A stretch of DNA of 64,000 bases from Nepenthes gracilis (GCA_033239525.1 BSYO01000003.1:10162001-10226000); one strand, 5' to 3'; counted from the stretch's first letter, positions 11,565 to 22,560 are shown. Made by a program: numbers and translations. The notes: generated by a model not told the origin, from the sequence alone.

Positions 11565-12790
11565 GCCGGAGTTCTTTTTATGCAGAAGTCGGAGTTCATT
11601 TCATGCAGAAGTCGGGGTTCATTTCATGCAGAAGCCGGAGTTTATTTCATGCAGAAACCGGAGTTCTTAAAGCCGGACCTCCTTTATCAATACCGGAGTG
11701 CCTTTCAAAGCCGAAAATAGAAAACCGGAGTTCTTTTATATAGCCGTAGTTCTCTTCTTACAAAGCCGAGTTTCGTTTCTTTAATCAAAGTCGGAATTCG
11801 TTTCTTTAATTCAAAGATCATTAAAACCGGAGTTCTTTATTAATAAAGGACGAAGTACATTTTTAACAAAGTCCGAAGTTCTTTTTCTTAAAGGGACGGA
11901 GTGCCTCTCTTTTCAAAAGGGACGGAGTGCTTATTTTAAAATGGACGGAGGACCTTTCCTGAAACGGATGGAGCTCTTTTCTTTTAAACGGACGGAGTGT
12001 TTTTCATGGCGGAGCTCTTTTCAAAAGACGGTGTTCTTTTATTATGGCAGGTTTCAAAGGGCCGGAGATCTTTCTTCAATGAAAGCCGTATTTCAAAATT
12101 CGGAGTTCTTTAAAAGCCGGAGTTCTTTTTCTTCAAGGCCAGAGTTCTTTTCAAAATAAAAGGACGGAGTGCTTTTCTTTCAAAATCCGGAGTGCCGCTC
12201 AAAATCCGGAGTGCCTTTCTTTTCAAAATCCGGAGTGCTTTTCGTTGTAAAATCCGGAGTGCTTTTCTTTTCAAAATCCGGAGTTCATTTTCTTTAGATT
12301 TCTGAAACTCTAAAATCCGGAATTCATTTTCTTTCAATTTCCTAGGCTCTAAAATCCGGAGTGACTTTTCTTTCATAAATCCGGAGCTCAAGGGCCGAAG
12401 TGGCTTTTCCTTTAAAAATTCCGGAGTGCTTAAAGGGACGGAGTGCTTCATGGACGGAGTTCTTTTCTTTTTCATATTCCGGAGTGCTTAAAGTCTGGAG
12501 TATGTTTAAAATCCGAAGCTCATGAAATACGAAATTCATAAGCCGGAGTTCATTTCAAAACCGAAGTTCTTTTTGTTAAATACCGAAGTTCTTGTATCAA
12601 GAGTTATTATCAAAAGCCGGAGCAAAAGTCGAAATAAAAAGCCGGAGTTCTCTTTTTCTACAGTAGGCCGGAGTTCTTTCTCAAACAGAAGGCCGGAGTA
12701 GTTTTCACAAGGGGACGGAGTACATTATTCATAAAAAGGGCGGAGTTCTAAGTCTGAAATCATTCTTTAATATGCCGGAGCTCTAAATCA
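11565..12790 (+). repeat. Degenerate short tandem repeat, core CCGGAGTTC
   Basis: About 40 or more imperfect copies of a unit such as CCGGAGTTCTTTTCTTTCA or GACGGAGTGCTTTTC, spaced mostly 15-45 bp. Variants include CCGAAGTTC and GCCGGAGCTC. Irregular spacing and gradual drift mark it as a decayed tandem array, not a CRISPR array. Confidence 0.85.
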
Positions 12791-13299
12791 TTTGCTGTAA
12801 GAATGCCGAAGGTCTTTTATCTTGAATTTCAAAGATTTATTTTGACAGAACAGAGTTCAATAGCAGGGATTATTGACAGAATAAATCTAACATCATGTAT
12901 AACAGAATTTTCTTTAAACATGCATTTCAGAGCGAACAGTAAAAGCATACTCATACAGAATATCATATATTTTCATAGTAACATAAATAAACATGAATTT
13001 TAGAAATAGGGGTGAGTATCTTGCCTGAATTCTTTTCTACTTTGCCTTAGCTTTCGGTCTCCTTCTTTACTTTAGAATTTCTAGTGGTGTCTTTTTCTGA
13101 TACCCTTAAACCCTTATTTATAGCCCATGAATTTGGTGGCCATCATTTGTGGTTTTTTTTTTCTATTTTCCAATAATCCTACATTTTCCAAAGAGGGTTA
13201 TTTATGATTTTTATTTTTCAACGCGTCTCGGAAACATCCGATATTCATGGTCGCTCCTTCCCAATATTCTTCCTTAACTGTGACCGGACTCCTTCAAAC

Positions 13300-13625
13300 A
13301 AATCCGGACTCGTTTTTACTTCGGAAATCCGGAGTTCTTCTCTTCAAGGAAATCCGAACTTCCAAGAAAATTCGGACTTCTGTTTCCTACGGAATCCGGA
13401 GTTCTTTTACCAAGGGAAATCCGGACTTCATTTCTCCAATGAAATCCGGACTTCTGATCACCAAGGGAAATCCGAACTTGTTTTCATCAACGGAAATTCA
13501 GACTTCTTTTATCACGGAAATCCGGACTCATTTTCATTAAGAAATTCCGAAGTGAATTTAAGGAATATTCCGGACTGGATTTTCATAAGGAAATCCGGAC
13601 TTCTTCACATTTCGTTTTCCGGTCA
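13300..13625 (+). repeat. Second short repeat, core AAATCCGGACTTC
   Basis: Roughly ten imperfect copies of AAATCCGGACTTCTTTT-like units. The core differs from the upstream array mainly by GGAGTTC versus GGACTTC and carries an extra AAAT. This repeat creates the 149-residue ORF at 13204-13653, which is therefore not a gene. Confidence 0.8.
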
Positions 13626-14629
13626 ACTTGCGTTGACCGGATTCGATGGTTAAAATTTTCTTATTAAAATTTTGGGTCGTTACACTGTCTATCAAGGCAC
13701 CATTTATCCAAGAGCCGCCCGCCTTCCAGGCGGTCCTCCCTCCTTCTAGGGGGCATGTCGTCCATCCAATAAGCTTGCCATCTAGACGTCATGACATCCA
13801 TCCAGGCACCCTCCATCTAAGAACAGTCCTCCTTCATGGGCCCACACCGTCAATCAAGGAGGCCCGCTATCCAAATGTCATGTCGTCCATCCAGGCACCC
13901 TTTATCCAAGAGCCACTCTCCTTCCATGGGCCATGCCGTCCATCTAGAAGTTCTGCCATCCAGATATCATGCCATCCATCCAGGGGCCCTCCATCCAAGA
14001 GCTGCCGTCTTTCCAGGAGGTCTTCCCTTATTCTAAGGGTCATGCTATCCATCTAGGAGGACCGCCATAAAGACGTTATGCCGTCTATCCAGGCACTCTC
14101 CTTCCACGAGCTATGCTGTCTAACGAGGAGGCCTGCTATCTTGATGTAATACCGTCCATCTAGACACCCTCTATCCAAAAGTTGTCCTCCATTCAAGAAG
14201 CCTACCCCCTATTAAAGAGGCCATTCATTTAGACGACCTGCCTTCCATCTAGGAGTCTTGCTCTTGCCTTCCACCTCTATGTCACTCCTCAACTGGGTGC
14301 ACCTATAAGCCGTCCCTCAGTAGGACGCACATCTAAACCACCCCTCAATCAGACGCACACATACACTCAATCCCCCATCACATGTATCCGTGCATTCTTT
14401 TATATTTTCATTACATCTTTTCATTTCCTGAGAAAGATTTTTAATTTAAACATTGAAAGATAAATCGGGGATCAAATTTTACCAATCTTTTGACCTTTTA
14501 TTTATAATTTATGGTATACAGGTTTCAGGTTAAAAGAGATAGAGATCGAACCCATTCTAATTCGATCCACAGTAAAAGATTGAGTGACTCCCTAATTCAT
14601 ACCGTAATCCAAACACTTGGGACGCATTA

Positions 14630-15684
14630 TTGGCACTGTCTGTGGAAATAACTAAAAAGTCTTTCCACCTCACAACAATAAAACAAATACGATCAATACT
14701 AGTACTCCAACCAGCACGCCGACTGAAGATATTGCGTCTCATGATGACAACCCCTCCTCAGGTAGCCATGCCAATGGGTGGCTAACACCAAACGTACGAG
14801 CACTCGGTGCTCACCTTAGCACTCGCTTCCAGACCCTTTGCACCCATCCAAAGGCACAACATTGGGGACACCATCCTTCAACTTTAGGATCGTTGAGGTA
14901 GATTAGCATCTCAAGTACGAGCCATTGCACTGGAGGTGTCATCACCCATGGCAATGGCCCCTCGCTTGGTAGCCATACGGGTGGATGATCGACCCTGAAC
15001 ATGCAATCACTCACTGTCTAGTTGGGTGCTTTGGACCTGTTGTCCCCAAATCGTTTACACCTGTCTGAAGATGCAACTCTGGGGGATCCATTATTTAGTT
15101 TCCAAGCGATTAGAGAAAGTCAGCAGCCTCAGAGGATCAGTCAGCCTGACAACCTTGGGACTTAGATGGCCCCGAGTGTGAGGGGCCCAGTAGCAGCCTG
15201 AGGGTTGACCTTGCCATGAGATACAGAGTGAAAATTTGAAGCGGAAACACCTCTCATTGGTCTGTTCCATAACGGAAAATCCCACAGAAACTATCACGGT
15301 TCTTGCAATGGGGGCATGACATGCTCGACCCACTTTCCATCGCATTGCAGCAGGCATCGTTTGGCTAAACACCATATCAGTCTGGGGTACTTGAGACCGT
15401 GTTGGCCAACGACGAAACTCGAGCCACTGGCCATCATACCACCTAGCATGACAGCAAGGTGCTGCCTGATTAATCCATGGTGGAGGACCATCTCCCACAG
15501 AGCGTAGAAGCTACAGGCTAAAGCACCTTGGCGACCCTCCAATGCGGTGCACGCCGATTGTGCACCCGGGGTGATGAACCGATCCCAAGGGTATAGCATG
15601 CCCTCCACCACAAAGCACCTACAATGATTCCACACCGAATCCAAGTAAGTCTTGTGTAGATCATACGACTTGCTTGAATCATGT
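14630..15684 (+). other. Internal domain of the pol-less gypsy element
   Basis: The first 130 bp after the primer site give a short reading with TSTPTEDIASHDDNPSSGS near 14700-14770. It resembles the beginning of gag at 3592 (SVPAREDASPDHNHSVGS) in position and pattern. Beyond that no gag, protease or pol motif is found in any frame. Overlapping minus-strand ORFs at 15091-15644 have no recognisable content. This looks like leader plus gag start retained and the rest lost. Confidence 0.5.
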
Positions 15685-16230
15685 TGTTATTAGCAGAATA
15701 ATTATTTTACCTGCTCATGAAAATGCATGCATAATAACTTATTGTATCAAATGACCTAAATTGCCCCTAAATCAGGTGAATTCACGTTCATTTGTTACAA
15801 AACCTTGGCCGTGTATCGAGCCACCCATGGACGGTCAAATTTGAACTTCAGTTCCAACAATCGATCAGCTCATAGACGGTCAAATTTGAACTTCAGTTTC
15901 AACAATCGAGCGGCCTATAGACGGTTGAATTTGAATCTCGATTCCAGCAGCCGGGCGCACACATACACTCAATCTCCTATCACATGCATCTGTGCATTCT
16001 CTTACATCCTCATTACATTTTTTGATTTTCTGATAAGGATTTCTGATTTGCGTGTTATAAGATAAATTAAGGAGTGAGTACTGCCAATCTTCTAATCTCT
16101 TATTTGCAATTTGTTGTGATAAATTTCAGGTTAACAGAGATAGAGATCAGATCCACTCCGAATTGACCCGCAGTGAAAGATCAAGTAGCTCGTTAATTCG
16201 TATTATAATTTGGACACCGGGGACGCATCA
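15685..16230 (+). repeat. 3' LTR of the pol-less gypsy element
   Basis: Starts around TGTTATTAGCAGAATAATT, comparable with AATGCAATAATT at the left LTR start, and ends GGGACGCATCA. About 546 bp, much shorter than the left LTR, because its U3 carries a different, smaller array. The terminal 280 bp match the left LTR. Confidence 0.6.
15830..15958 (+). repeat. 45-bp tandem repeat, three copies
   Basis: Three consecutive 45-bp units starting GACGGTCAAATTTGAACTTC, at 15830, 15875 and 15920; the last is diverged and slightly short. It occupies the U3 position that in the partner LTR holds the minisatellite. Confidence 0.85.
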
Positions 16231-18025
16231 CATCTAATTTTAGTTTGTATGCATGTAAATTTATTTCCATCTTATGAATTTTTTAAAAGCTTGGTTTTAA
16301 AATCATGCAAATCATATTGAATTTCCAAAATTTCAGCATATATATTTTTTTATATTATTAAATTTCAAACTTATGTTTTTTCATATCGTAAATTTTCATA
16401 GAAATCTCTATGTAGGTTTTTATTTGTATTTTGGTGAAAAACTTTACCATAATTTTGATAGAGATCAATTGCTTTTCTAGATTTGAAAAAATATATGCAT
16501 ATTTGTATTTTAGTATAGAATTTTTAATTTAAATTAAACAAATATTATTATAGAAAATTGATGAAATATATTTAAATATATCTTATATTATTTATAAATT
16601 AAAGTTGAACCCTTTTTTTTTTTTGGTAAATAAAATTAAAGTTGAACCCAATCATAATTTCAACTTTAATTTGAAATTAAAGTTGAACCTAATATCTGCG
16701 AATCAGAAAAATAGTGTTTGACCCCAATTATAGGTAACAATATGTGATCGATCTACCTATGGGTTATGAATAGTTGCATATGACCATTGACTATGCGAAA
16801 TAATTATAACTCAAATTTTGATATTCAACCTTTATTAGTGAGGTTATTACCGATTCTTAATTCTTATATATTTAGAGAATTTTAATATATTTTATTTTCT
16901 CATTCAGCTATGATTTTTACAGATTTTATATCCAATTATACAATTTTTGCATACTTGATATTCTTATACTCATTTACGATTTTTTCATACTTTATTGAAA
17001 GTCTAATACTATTGACATTTCAGATTTTGATCATAACTACCAATTTCTATATGTTCATTCGATATATCCACATTTTAGAATAATTTTTTCAAATCTTTTA
17101 ACTATAAAAAATTATATGCTATAAATGATAATTAAGTTCTAAAGCAATAATAATATTATAGATTATAGATAACTATTTTTTAAAAAATAATATATTATTA
17201 TTATTATTTATCATAGAACAATGAGAAAGTAGAGAGTAAAAAAGAGAAAAGGAAAAATAGAAAAATTGTATGCATATGCAGGATAAAGATATTTATAAGA
17301 TTTTTTAATTATTTATTAAAAATATTAAAAGTAATTATCATCTCTAAATGATCATATAAATATTAAAAAAGAGCAGCTATATTGTCAGTTAGCATAGCAT
17401 GATTGGATTCGCGTGTCATGAGCTGGCTATTTCTTAGCCTGGTATGATCTGTACTATTGATGCCTAATAACATTCAAATTAGGTTTTATAATAATAATAA
17501 TAATTATTATAATTATAATTGTAATTGTAATTATGATAATTTTAATCAAGAGTTGTACGGGAGAATTTCACGATGATGGGGAATTATTGTGTTCCGCTCT
17601 TTTTTTTAATTTATATTGTTTTCTAGTAAATGAATTCACGTCAAGCCTGTCCTGCGTTTGCTTGCGTGGCTTCATTTTCTCAAGGGACAAAAGTCAACAG
17701 ATGAGGAAGACAACTTTGAAATTTAAAGCCACTTAGAATTGATCAAGTTGAATAATACTTGGAATCAACATTTTAAGAACGCGTTTTTAACTATTTATAA
17801 TATGCTCTACAAATATTGAAATTATAATTATTGTTAGGCAAATATGCTTCCCAAATATAATATAAACAAAAATTATATGTAATTTTTTTATATAATGATT
17901 ATGGGTTGTTAACTATCCATAGATAAATAATAATTGTTCAATGAAAATCACTAAAATATTAATTCTATCATTTTTTTTTTACTTGAAACAAGAAGAAAGC
18001 CTTATTATATCTCAAAATATGTTAT
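16231..18025. other. AT-rich region, partly a diverged LTR copy
   Basis: Highly AT-rich and non-coding. Bases 16712-16880 align with 9410-9560: a shared CCCCA-ATATGT-ACCTAT-TGAATAGTT order, then TTATTAG...CCGATT. A decayed second copy of the 8088-10199 LTR may therefore lie here. (AAT)n/(TTA)n microsatellite sequence occurs at 17480-17540. The ORF at 17533-17736 has no supporting features. Confidence 0.4.
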
Positions 18026-18970
18026 TGATGGGCTAGCCCAAGAAGGAGAAGCGACCCATATCCACAACGGCTTATTTGCGTCTAGACGGTCAACACAAAC
18101 CCTTGATCGAACGAAAGGCCAATAAGTCAGGAGAAGTCCAAGAGCAAGACGGATAATTTGCTCTCAAAACGATCAATGCTTCCGTTGACCAGAAGTATGA
18201 CTGGTTGACTGTATAAAGATCAGGCCCCAAGTGGACCACGCTCAATTTAGCCCACAAGTCTGTCCTCGACTAGTAACGATCTTCTCCCCTAATTTCGTGC
18301 TCTCCATAGAATGCAATATCTATTGTAACGATCATCAACAGATTTAATGTGCATCCCTGAAGGAAGGCGCCAAAATCTTTTCCCTATCTGCTGGAAACCC
18401 TAATTGTTACAAAATATAGAAAAAAAAGTAATTAATTCAACGACCGTTACTACCATAAGAGCTCTATGCCAGAAAAGGCAGCGATCCCAATAGAGCGCGG
18501 GAATTAAGCCCTTCTACAAAATGAAGGTATCGCGGCACAATGGCTATAAAATATCATGGAGTTTTCACTCCAAGACAGGTTTTCATCTGCCTACAAAAGC
18601 CTTATACAGTAAAAGCTCTCACGCTTTTAGCATTCTAGCGCTCTCTCTCTCTCTGCCTCACTTTACTTCTATGTTCCCAGGGAACACAGTAGTTAGAGAC
18701 TTCAGTCCTCACGAGTAACAAAAGCTTCTCTGCTTACGAGAGCACCACTACGTTACAAACACTCATCGCATTTCATTGTATTCACCTTATCATTTCGAAG
18801 GCTGCTTACTAACTTGAGCGTTGAAATGTTTTCGGTGGGATAACATTCCGTCGTCACCTGACCTCTTATTCGTAATTGTGGCGTGCAGGATTTAGACTCG
18901 ATGAATGGAGTCGGACTCAGATGGACGACTTAACTCGAATTTATTCGAAATTTGGATTCAGGACGTATCG
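18026..18970 (+). repeat. Solo LTR of a Tat-like gypsy element
   Basis: Starts TGATGGGCTAGCCC and ends GACGTATCG, a mutated form of the GACGCATCA end of the LTR at 2595-3519. The flanks are a perfect GTTAT duplication (18021-18025 and 18971-18975). TATAAAAT lies at 18545-18552. Nothing with gag or pol follows; a LINE remnant starts right after. A clear product of intra-element LTR recombination. Confidence 0.85.
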
Positions 18971-19149
18971 GTTATATATAATTGGATATTTGTTCAAATC
19001 TTGTATGTAAATGTAAATTTATGGATAATAAAACTAAATATGAAATCTTTTGAAACCTCTACCAAGCCTTGGCATAATTTTAAATTTAAGGCTCAGAAAA
19101 TTATTAAAAAAATTTTAGAACGAGAGAGTCTGACGGATCGCTTAGGAGC

Positions 19150-19500
19150 ATGGCTGATAGTTATCCTTTCAATAGATTCAAAGATAAGCTCTCTAAATAT
19201 GAAATTTTTGATGTGATTGTTAAATTTTATGGTAGGGCTTTAGGATGCAAATATCTCTAGTTGTGGAACCCAAAGGGGAGCTTAAAAGTCATAGATTTGG
19301 ACTTCAATTTCTTATTAATCTGTTTAGTAAATCGGGGCGATTACCATTGTGTCCTCATGAGTTGAGTCTTCCAAAGCTATTTGATTATCAACCCATCGTT
19401 ACTAGATTTTTGACCCACTGAGAAGGAGATCACTGCTGCAATTGTGTACCAGTGCTTCCCTTCTAATATTTTAGGAAGAATGTCCTTTGGTCCATGGCTC
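19150..19500 (+). pseudogene. LINE ORF1 (DUF4283-like) remnant
   Basis: Read across frames, the segment gives DVIVKFYGRALGCKYL, WNPKGELK and VIDLDFNFLL. These match the order of the DUF4283 domain seen in plant LINE ORF1 proteins, which bind element RNA. The LPG-like portion downstream is disrupted. Most of ORF1, including any zinc knuckle, is missing, so a deletion separates this from the endonuclease. Confidence 0.6.
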
Positions 19501-19599
19501 CTAACAGACCAAGGCGGCTGGTTAGAGTAACGGAAGCTAAAGGACATATGAAAGGCAAGAATCTCAGCAAAAGTGAAGCAGAGGGATCCTTACTATCAT

Positions 19600-20150
19600 C
19601 AAGAATAATACTGGCTGCTTTGTGTCGTCTTTACTATCCCAAACATCAACAAGTGGAAGCACATTTGGCAAGAGTTAGATGAGTACTTTGGCAACTCCTC
19701 TCTCCCTTGGCGCACGACAGGAGACCAATGTTATTTCTCGGTTTGGGTGAGAAGCTCAGTAGGAAAATTGAGAATCCTAGCAAGTGTATTCAGTTTCCAA
19801 ACTCGATAGTGTTGCGGCTTGGATGATTTGGGATGCAAAGGACCTAAACTTACTTGGTGGAACACGAGACAGTCTCCAACCTCGATCAGAAAAAGAGTGG
19901 ACAGGGTCCTTGCAAACGGGGAATGGTCCAACAAATTTCAGAATTTGATTGTCACCAATCTTCAATGGATTTCTTCGGACCATAGCCCATTATGCCTGGA
20001 CACCGAGGATATAAGTTGGCTTCCAAAAACTAAGAGGCCTTTTTGCTTTGAGACTGTAGTGCAGTCATAGAAACTTTAAAGCCATTCTCCATCAGGTTGG
20101 GTCGAGTGTGAACGGGCATGCCATTGACAAACTTGAGGCCCTTATTGCTG
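19600..20150 (+). pseudogene. LINE endonuclease (EEP family) remnant
   Basis: Frame-shifted readings give WQELDEYFGNSSLPW and a damaged TGD. These are followed by DDLGCKGPKLTWWNTR, RKRVDRVLANGEW and SSDHSPL at 19819-19985. The LGCKGPKLTWWN block, the RxRVDRxLAN block and the terminal SDHSPL (catalytic Asp-His) are the hallmarks of the apurinic-type endonuclease of L1 elements, which nicks target DNA. An 83-residue open stretch remains at 19819-20070. The fragment is cut at 20150 by a 5'-truncated Copia LTR. Confidence 0.8.
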
Positions 20151-20354
20151 TTCTCCTCAAGGGCTTGTATAACCATATAATTTTGTAACCAAATTCATAT
20201 AGTGAAATTTATTATGGATTAAGTGTCCCGTAATTTTTTTCTTATTTAAGAAGGATTTTTCATGTAAAATTTTGGTATACTTTTTCTTCTTTCTTATTCC
20301 TTTTTCATTGCTATTTGTTCCTAATTTGCTGATCGGACGCCATTTTTTCTAACA
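20151..20354 (+). repeat. Truncated 5' LTR of the Copia element
   Basis: TTCTCCTCAAGGGCTTGT at 20151 matches 24971 in the 3' LTR, and both run to a TTTTTC...AACA end. Only the last quarter remains. LINE endonuclease sequence abuts it directly. Confidence 0.8.
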
Positions 20355-20356
20355 AG

Positions 20357-20370
20357 TGATATCAAAGACT
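20357..20370 (+). other. Primer-binding site (mutated)
   Basis: TGATATCAAAGACT two bases after the LTR end, corresponding to the TGGTATCAGAGC-type initiator-Met site with G-to-A changes. Confidence 0.6.
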
Positions 20371-20391
20371 TGGTTGAATGCTTACAATTAA

Positions 20392-21180
20392 ATGGCGTTG
20401 TCTTCAAAGAACTCGTCATTTAGTGTGGAGCAGCTTAATGGGTAAGGTAATTTCATCATCTGGTAAGAAAAAGTGAAAAACATCTTGATCCGAGAAGGAA
20501 TGGTGAAAGCATTGAGGAAGAAGGATGAGAAGTCAGAGAAATTGACCAAGGAGGAATGGCAAGACAAGAGAGATCTTGTAAACTGTACCATCAAATTGTG
20601 TCTGACGGATAACACGCTGCAGGAAGTTGTCGGCTTGTCAGACCTAGCTGAGGTCTAGGAAAAGCTTGAAGGCAAGTATAAGTCCAATTCTTGACAATGA
20701 GACTGTATATAAAGAAGCAGTTTTATGGACTGCGTCTATCCAAAGAGGAAATTTTAAAAAGCACTTGGACGAGTTTAATACGATCGTGACCCAGATATCG
20801 ACCATTGATGAGGAGATCAAGGAGGAGGACAGGACAGGTGTTGCGGATTTTTGCCAATCTCCGTACGACCACATTGTGACAACTTTGATGTTTTGGAAGG
20901 ACACACTTAAGTTGGGCAAGGTCGTTGCGTCCTTACTCATGAATGAGGTAAGACGGTTTCAAGGGACCTCCCCTTTTTCCCATTTCGAGGTGCTCTTGGT
21001 TGAGTCACGGGAAAGAAATAAGAGGCACGGCCCAAAGCATAATAAAAAGGGTCATAGTAAGTCTCACTTGATGTTTTAAAACATTGAGTGTCATCATTGT
21101 GGTAAGAAAGGCTACATCAAAAAATATTGTCACAAATAGAAGTGTGTAAATGCTGAAAAAGAGAATAATGTAGAAAAAGG
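20392..21180 (+). pseudogene. gag: Copia gag remnant
   Basis: The ATG at 20392 starts MALSSKNSSFSVEQLNG. Stops interrupt the expected Trp-containing start, then MVKALRKKDEKSEKLTKEEW resumes. A deletion removes part of the centre. The UBN2-type core follows at 20700-21000 (HLDEFNTIVTQ, DHIVTTLMF, VVASLLMNEVRR). The zinc knuckle at about 21088-21130 reads CHHCGKKGYIKKYC, with Tyr where the metal-binding His belongs. The protein would package element RNA. It is not functional here. Confidence 0.8.
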
Positions 21181-21199
21181 ATGAGGCAAAAATAAGGTC

Positions 21200-21790
21200 T
21201 TGATTTCAGTGGTTACAGGAGGGGATCTCCTGTTAATTTGTGAAATGGACGACATAATGAGCATGATGGATCACGAGTTCGATTGGGTGATAGCTATGAA
21301 TGCTTCTCTGCATGCCACGTCCAAAAGGGGACTATTCACTTCTTATACTTTGGGAGATTTTAGAGTAATAAGGATGAAAAACCAAGAAACGTCCCCAATT
21401 GTTGGCAAAGGTGACGTGTTACTGATCACCAATAATGGGATAATGTTATTGCTGAAAGATGTACGGCATGTCTCTGAATCTGGTTGAATATAATTTCAGC
21501 CACGGCAGGCTAGATGATGAAGGTTATTGCAATACCTTCTGTGAAGGAGAATAAAAGTTGACCAGAGGGTCTCTGGTTATTGCTCGTGAAAAGAAAAGCT
21601 CCGACCTGTATGTAATGAAGACATCTACTGTGGCCAGAGATGTGAATGCAACGAACAGTAAGGAGTTCTTGGACATGTGGCACCGTCGGTTGGGCCACAT
21701 GAGTGTAAAGGAATTATGTCATTTGGCCAAAGAGGGCCTTACTCCAGGAATGAAGGAAGGGTCTCGTTTCATGGAGACTCGTCCTCTATG
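21200..21790 (+). pseudogene. Copia protease and pre-integrase remnant
   Basis: FDWVIAMNASLHATSKRGLF at 21272-21331 is the protease active-site region. The usual D-S/T-G-A reads AMNA, so the catalytic aspartate is absent. Downstream pieces correspond to the flap and helix (GKGDVLL, LLKDVRHV) and to a GAG-pre-integrase block (MWHRRLGHMSVKELCHLAKEG, 21675-21730). Confidence 0.75.
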
Positions 21791-22560
21791 AAGGCAGAAC
21801 TACTTGACTTGGTTCACACTGATGTGTGTGGGCCATTCAAAGGAAAGTCATTTGGTGGGACTCAGTATTTCGTATCGTTTATTGATGACTGTTCAAAAAA
21901 GTTGTGGGTTTACCTACTTAAGACTAAAGACTAAGTCCTCGGTACCTTTGAGTATTTTCATACTCTAGTGGAATGACAAGCGGGAAAGAAGTTAAAGATC
22001 GTCTGAAGCGACAATGGCGGCAAGTACATTGGGACATTTAATGCTTATTACCAAAAGCATGGCATAAGGCATTAGAAGATGCTACTAAAGATACCACAGT
22101 TGAATGTAGTGATCGAGTGGATGAACCGCACACTCTTAGAACGGGTCAAGTGCCTACTTTCTTAGGCAAAGCTTCCTAGATTTTTCTGGGCAGAAGCTTT
22201 GAAGATGGCGGCCTATGTCATCAATAGGTCGCCCAATAGGCTTTTGAATGGTAAGGTGCCAGAGAAGATTTGGTCTAGAAAGGAACCGTTCTATAACCAT
22301 CTTCGGGTATTTGGGTATTAGACTTTTGTTCACATCCTAAAGGACGAGAGGATCAAGTTTGAGTCAAAGACAAAGCAATGCGTCTTTTTGGACAACGAAA
22401 AAGATAAATTTGGGTACAAACTTTATGACCGAATTAAGAAAAAGTTTGTACGGTCAAGGATACGATCTTTGTTGAAGGTGAAACAATTGAGGATGTTAAT
22501 AAGAAGACCATATCTAATACTGGCTAGACGGACAACATAAGTGTTGATACTGTCCGTTCA
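21790..22560 (+). pseudogene. Copia integrase remnant
   Basis: LVHTDVCGPFKGKSFGGTQYF at 21811-21875 and SDNGGKYIGTF at about 22009-22040 carry the first two catalytic aspartates. The glutamate region reads NVVIEWMNRTLLERVK at about 22098-22150, so D, D and E are still recognisable. Several stops break the reading (for example after LLKTKD at 21931). The GKEP-like and FGY C-terminal landmarks (SRKEPFYNHLRVFGY) follow. Confidence 0.75.

Larger units (their letters stand above)
10709..13684. repeat. 3.0 kb solo LTR inserted in the gypsy 5' LTR
   Basis: Begins TGTGACGACCTG and ends GGGTCGTTACA. It is flanked by a perfect 5-bp duplication CTGTC (10704-10708 and 13685-13689). There is no internal domain. 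The ends are near-complementary (TGTGACGACC, TGTAACGACC), so orientation cannot be set from the ends alone. It resembles the 35331-38523 LTR in length and termini (TGTGACGACTTG...GTGTTACA). By length and ends it fits a large plant chromovirus-type LTR; that lineage is inference. Confidence 0.8.
10420..14280 (+). repeat. Minisatellite array in the 5' LTR (split)
   Basis: At 10420-10708 and again at 13690-14280, phrases such as GCCATCCAGACGTCAT, CGTCCATCCAGGCACC, CTCCATCCAAGAGC and CTCCTTCCAGGAGG recur. They recur in the same order about every 110-130 bp, with much divergence. The array was one block before the solo LTR inserted. ORFs across it (for example 13646-14056) are by-products of the repeat. 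Confidence 0.75.
10372..14629 (+). repeat. 5' LTR of the pol-less gypsy element, split by insertion
   Basis: The two parts (10372-10708 and 13685-14629) make a LTR of about 1.28 kb. Its last 320 bp match the right LTR closely, sharing GCGCACACATACACTCAATC, GGTTAAAAGAGATAGAGATC and the GGGACGCAT end. Its U3 is filled with a Pro/Ser-like minisatellite absent from the right LTR. Confidence 0.65.
10372..16230 (+). mobile_element. Pol-less gypsy (Tat-like) element hosting a solo LTR
   Basis: The left LTR ends GGGACGCATTA at 14629, followed by TTGGCACTGTCTGTGG, a Tat-type primer junction. The right LTR ends GGGACGCATCA at 16230. CATCT precedes the left LTR (10367-10371) and follows the right one (16231-16235), a 5-bp target duplication. 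The internal region is only about 1 kb and has no pol motif. The left LTR is split by the 10709-13684 insertion; without it the element is about 2.9 kb. It is a non-autonomous derivative presumably mobilised by a relative such as that at 2595. Confidence 0.7.

Noticed and set aside
11565..12790. Regularly recurring CCGGAGTTC units that resemble a CRISPR array at first sight
   Set aside because: Spacing is irregular (about 15-45 bp), the units drift continuously, spacers are not unique and the context is a plant LTR.
13204..13653. 149-codon ORF as a gene
   Set aside because: Its residues follow the AAATCCGGACTTC repeat in one frame; another frame is open too. This is a repeat artefact.
15091..15644. 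Minus-strand ORFs of 135 and 116 codons as genes
   Set aside because: They overlap each other in different frames within a gypsy interior, with Cys/Trp-rich random-looking content and no conserved motif.
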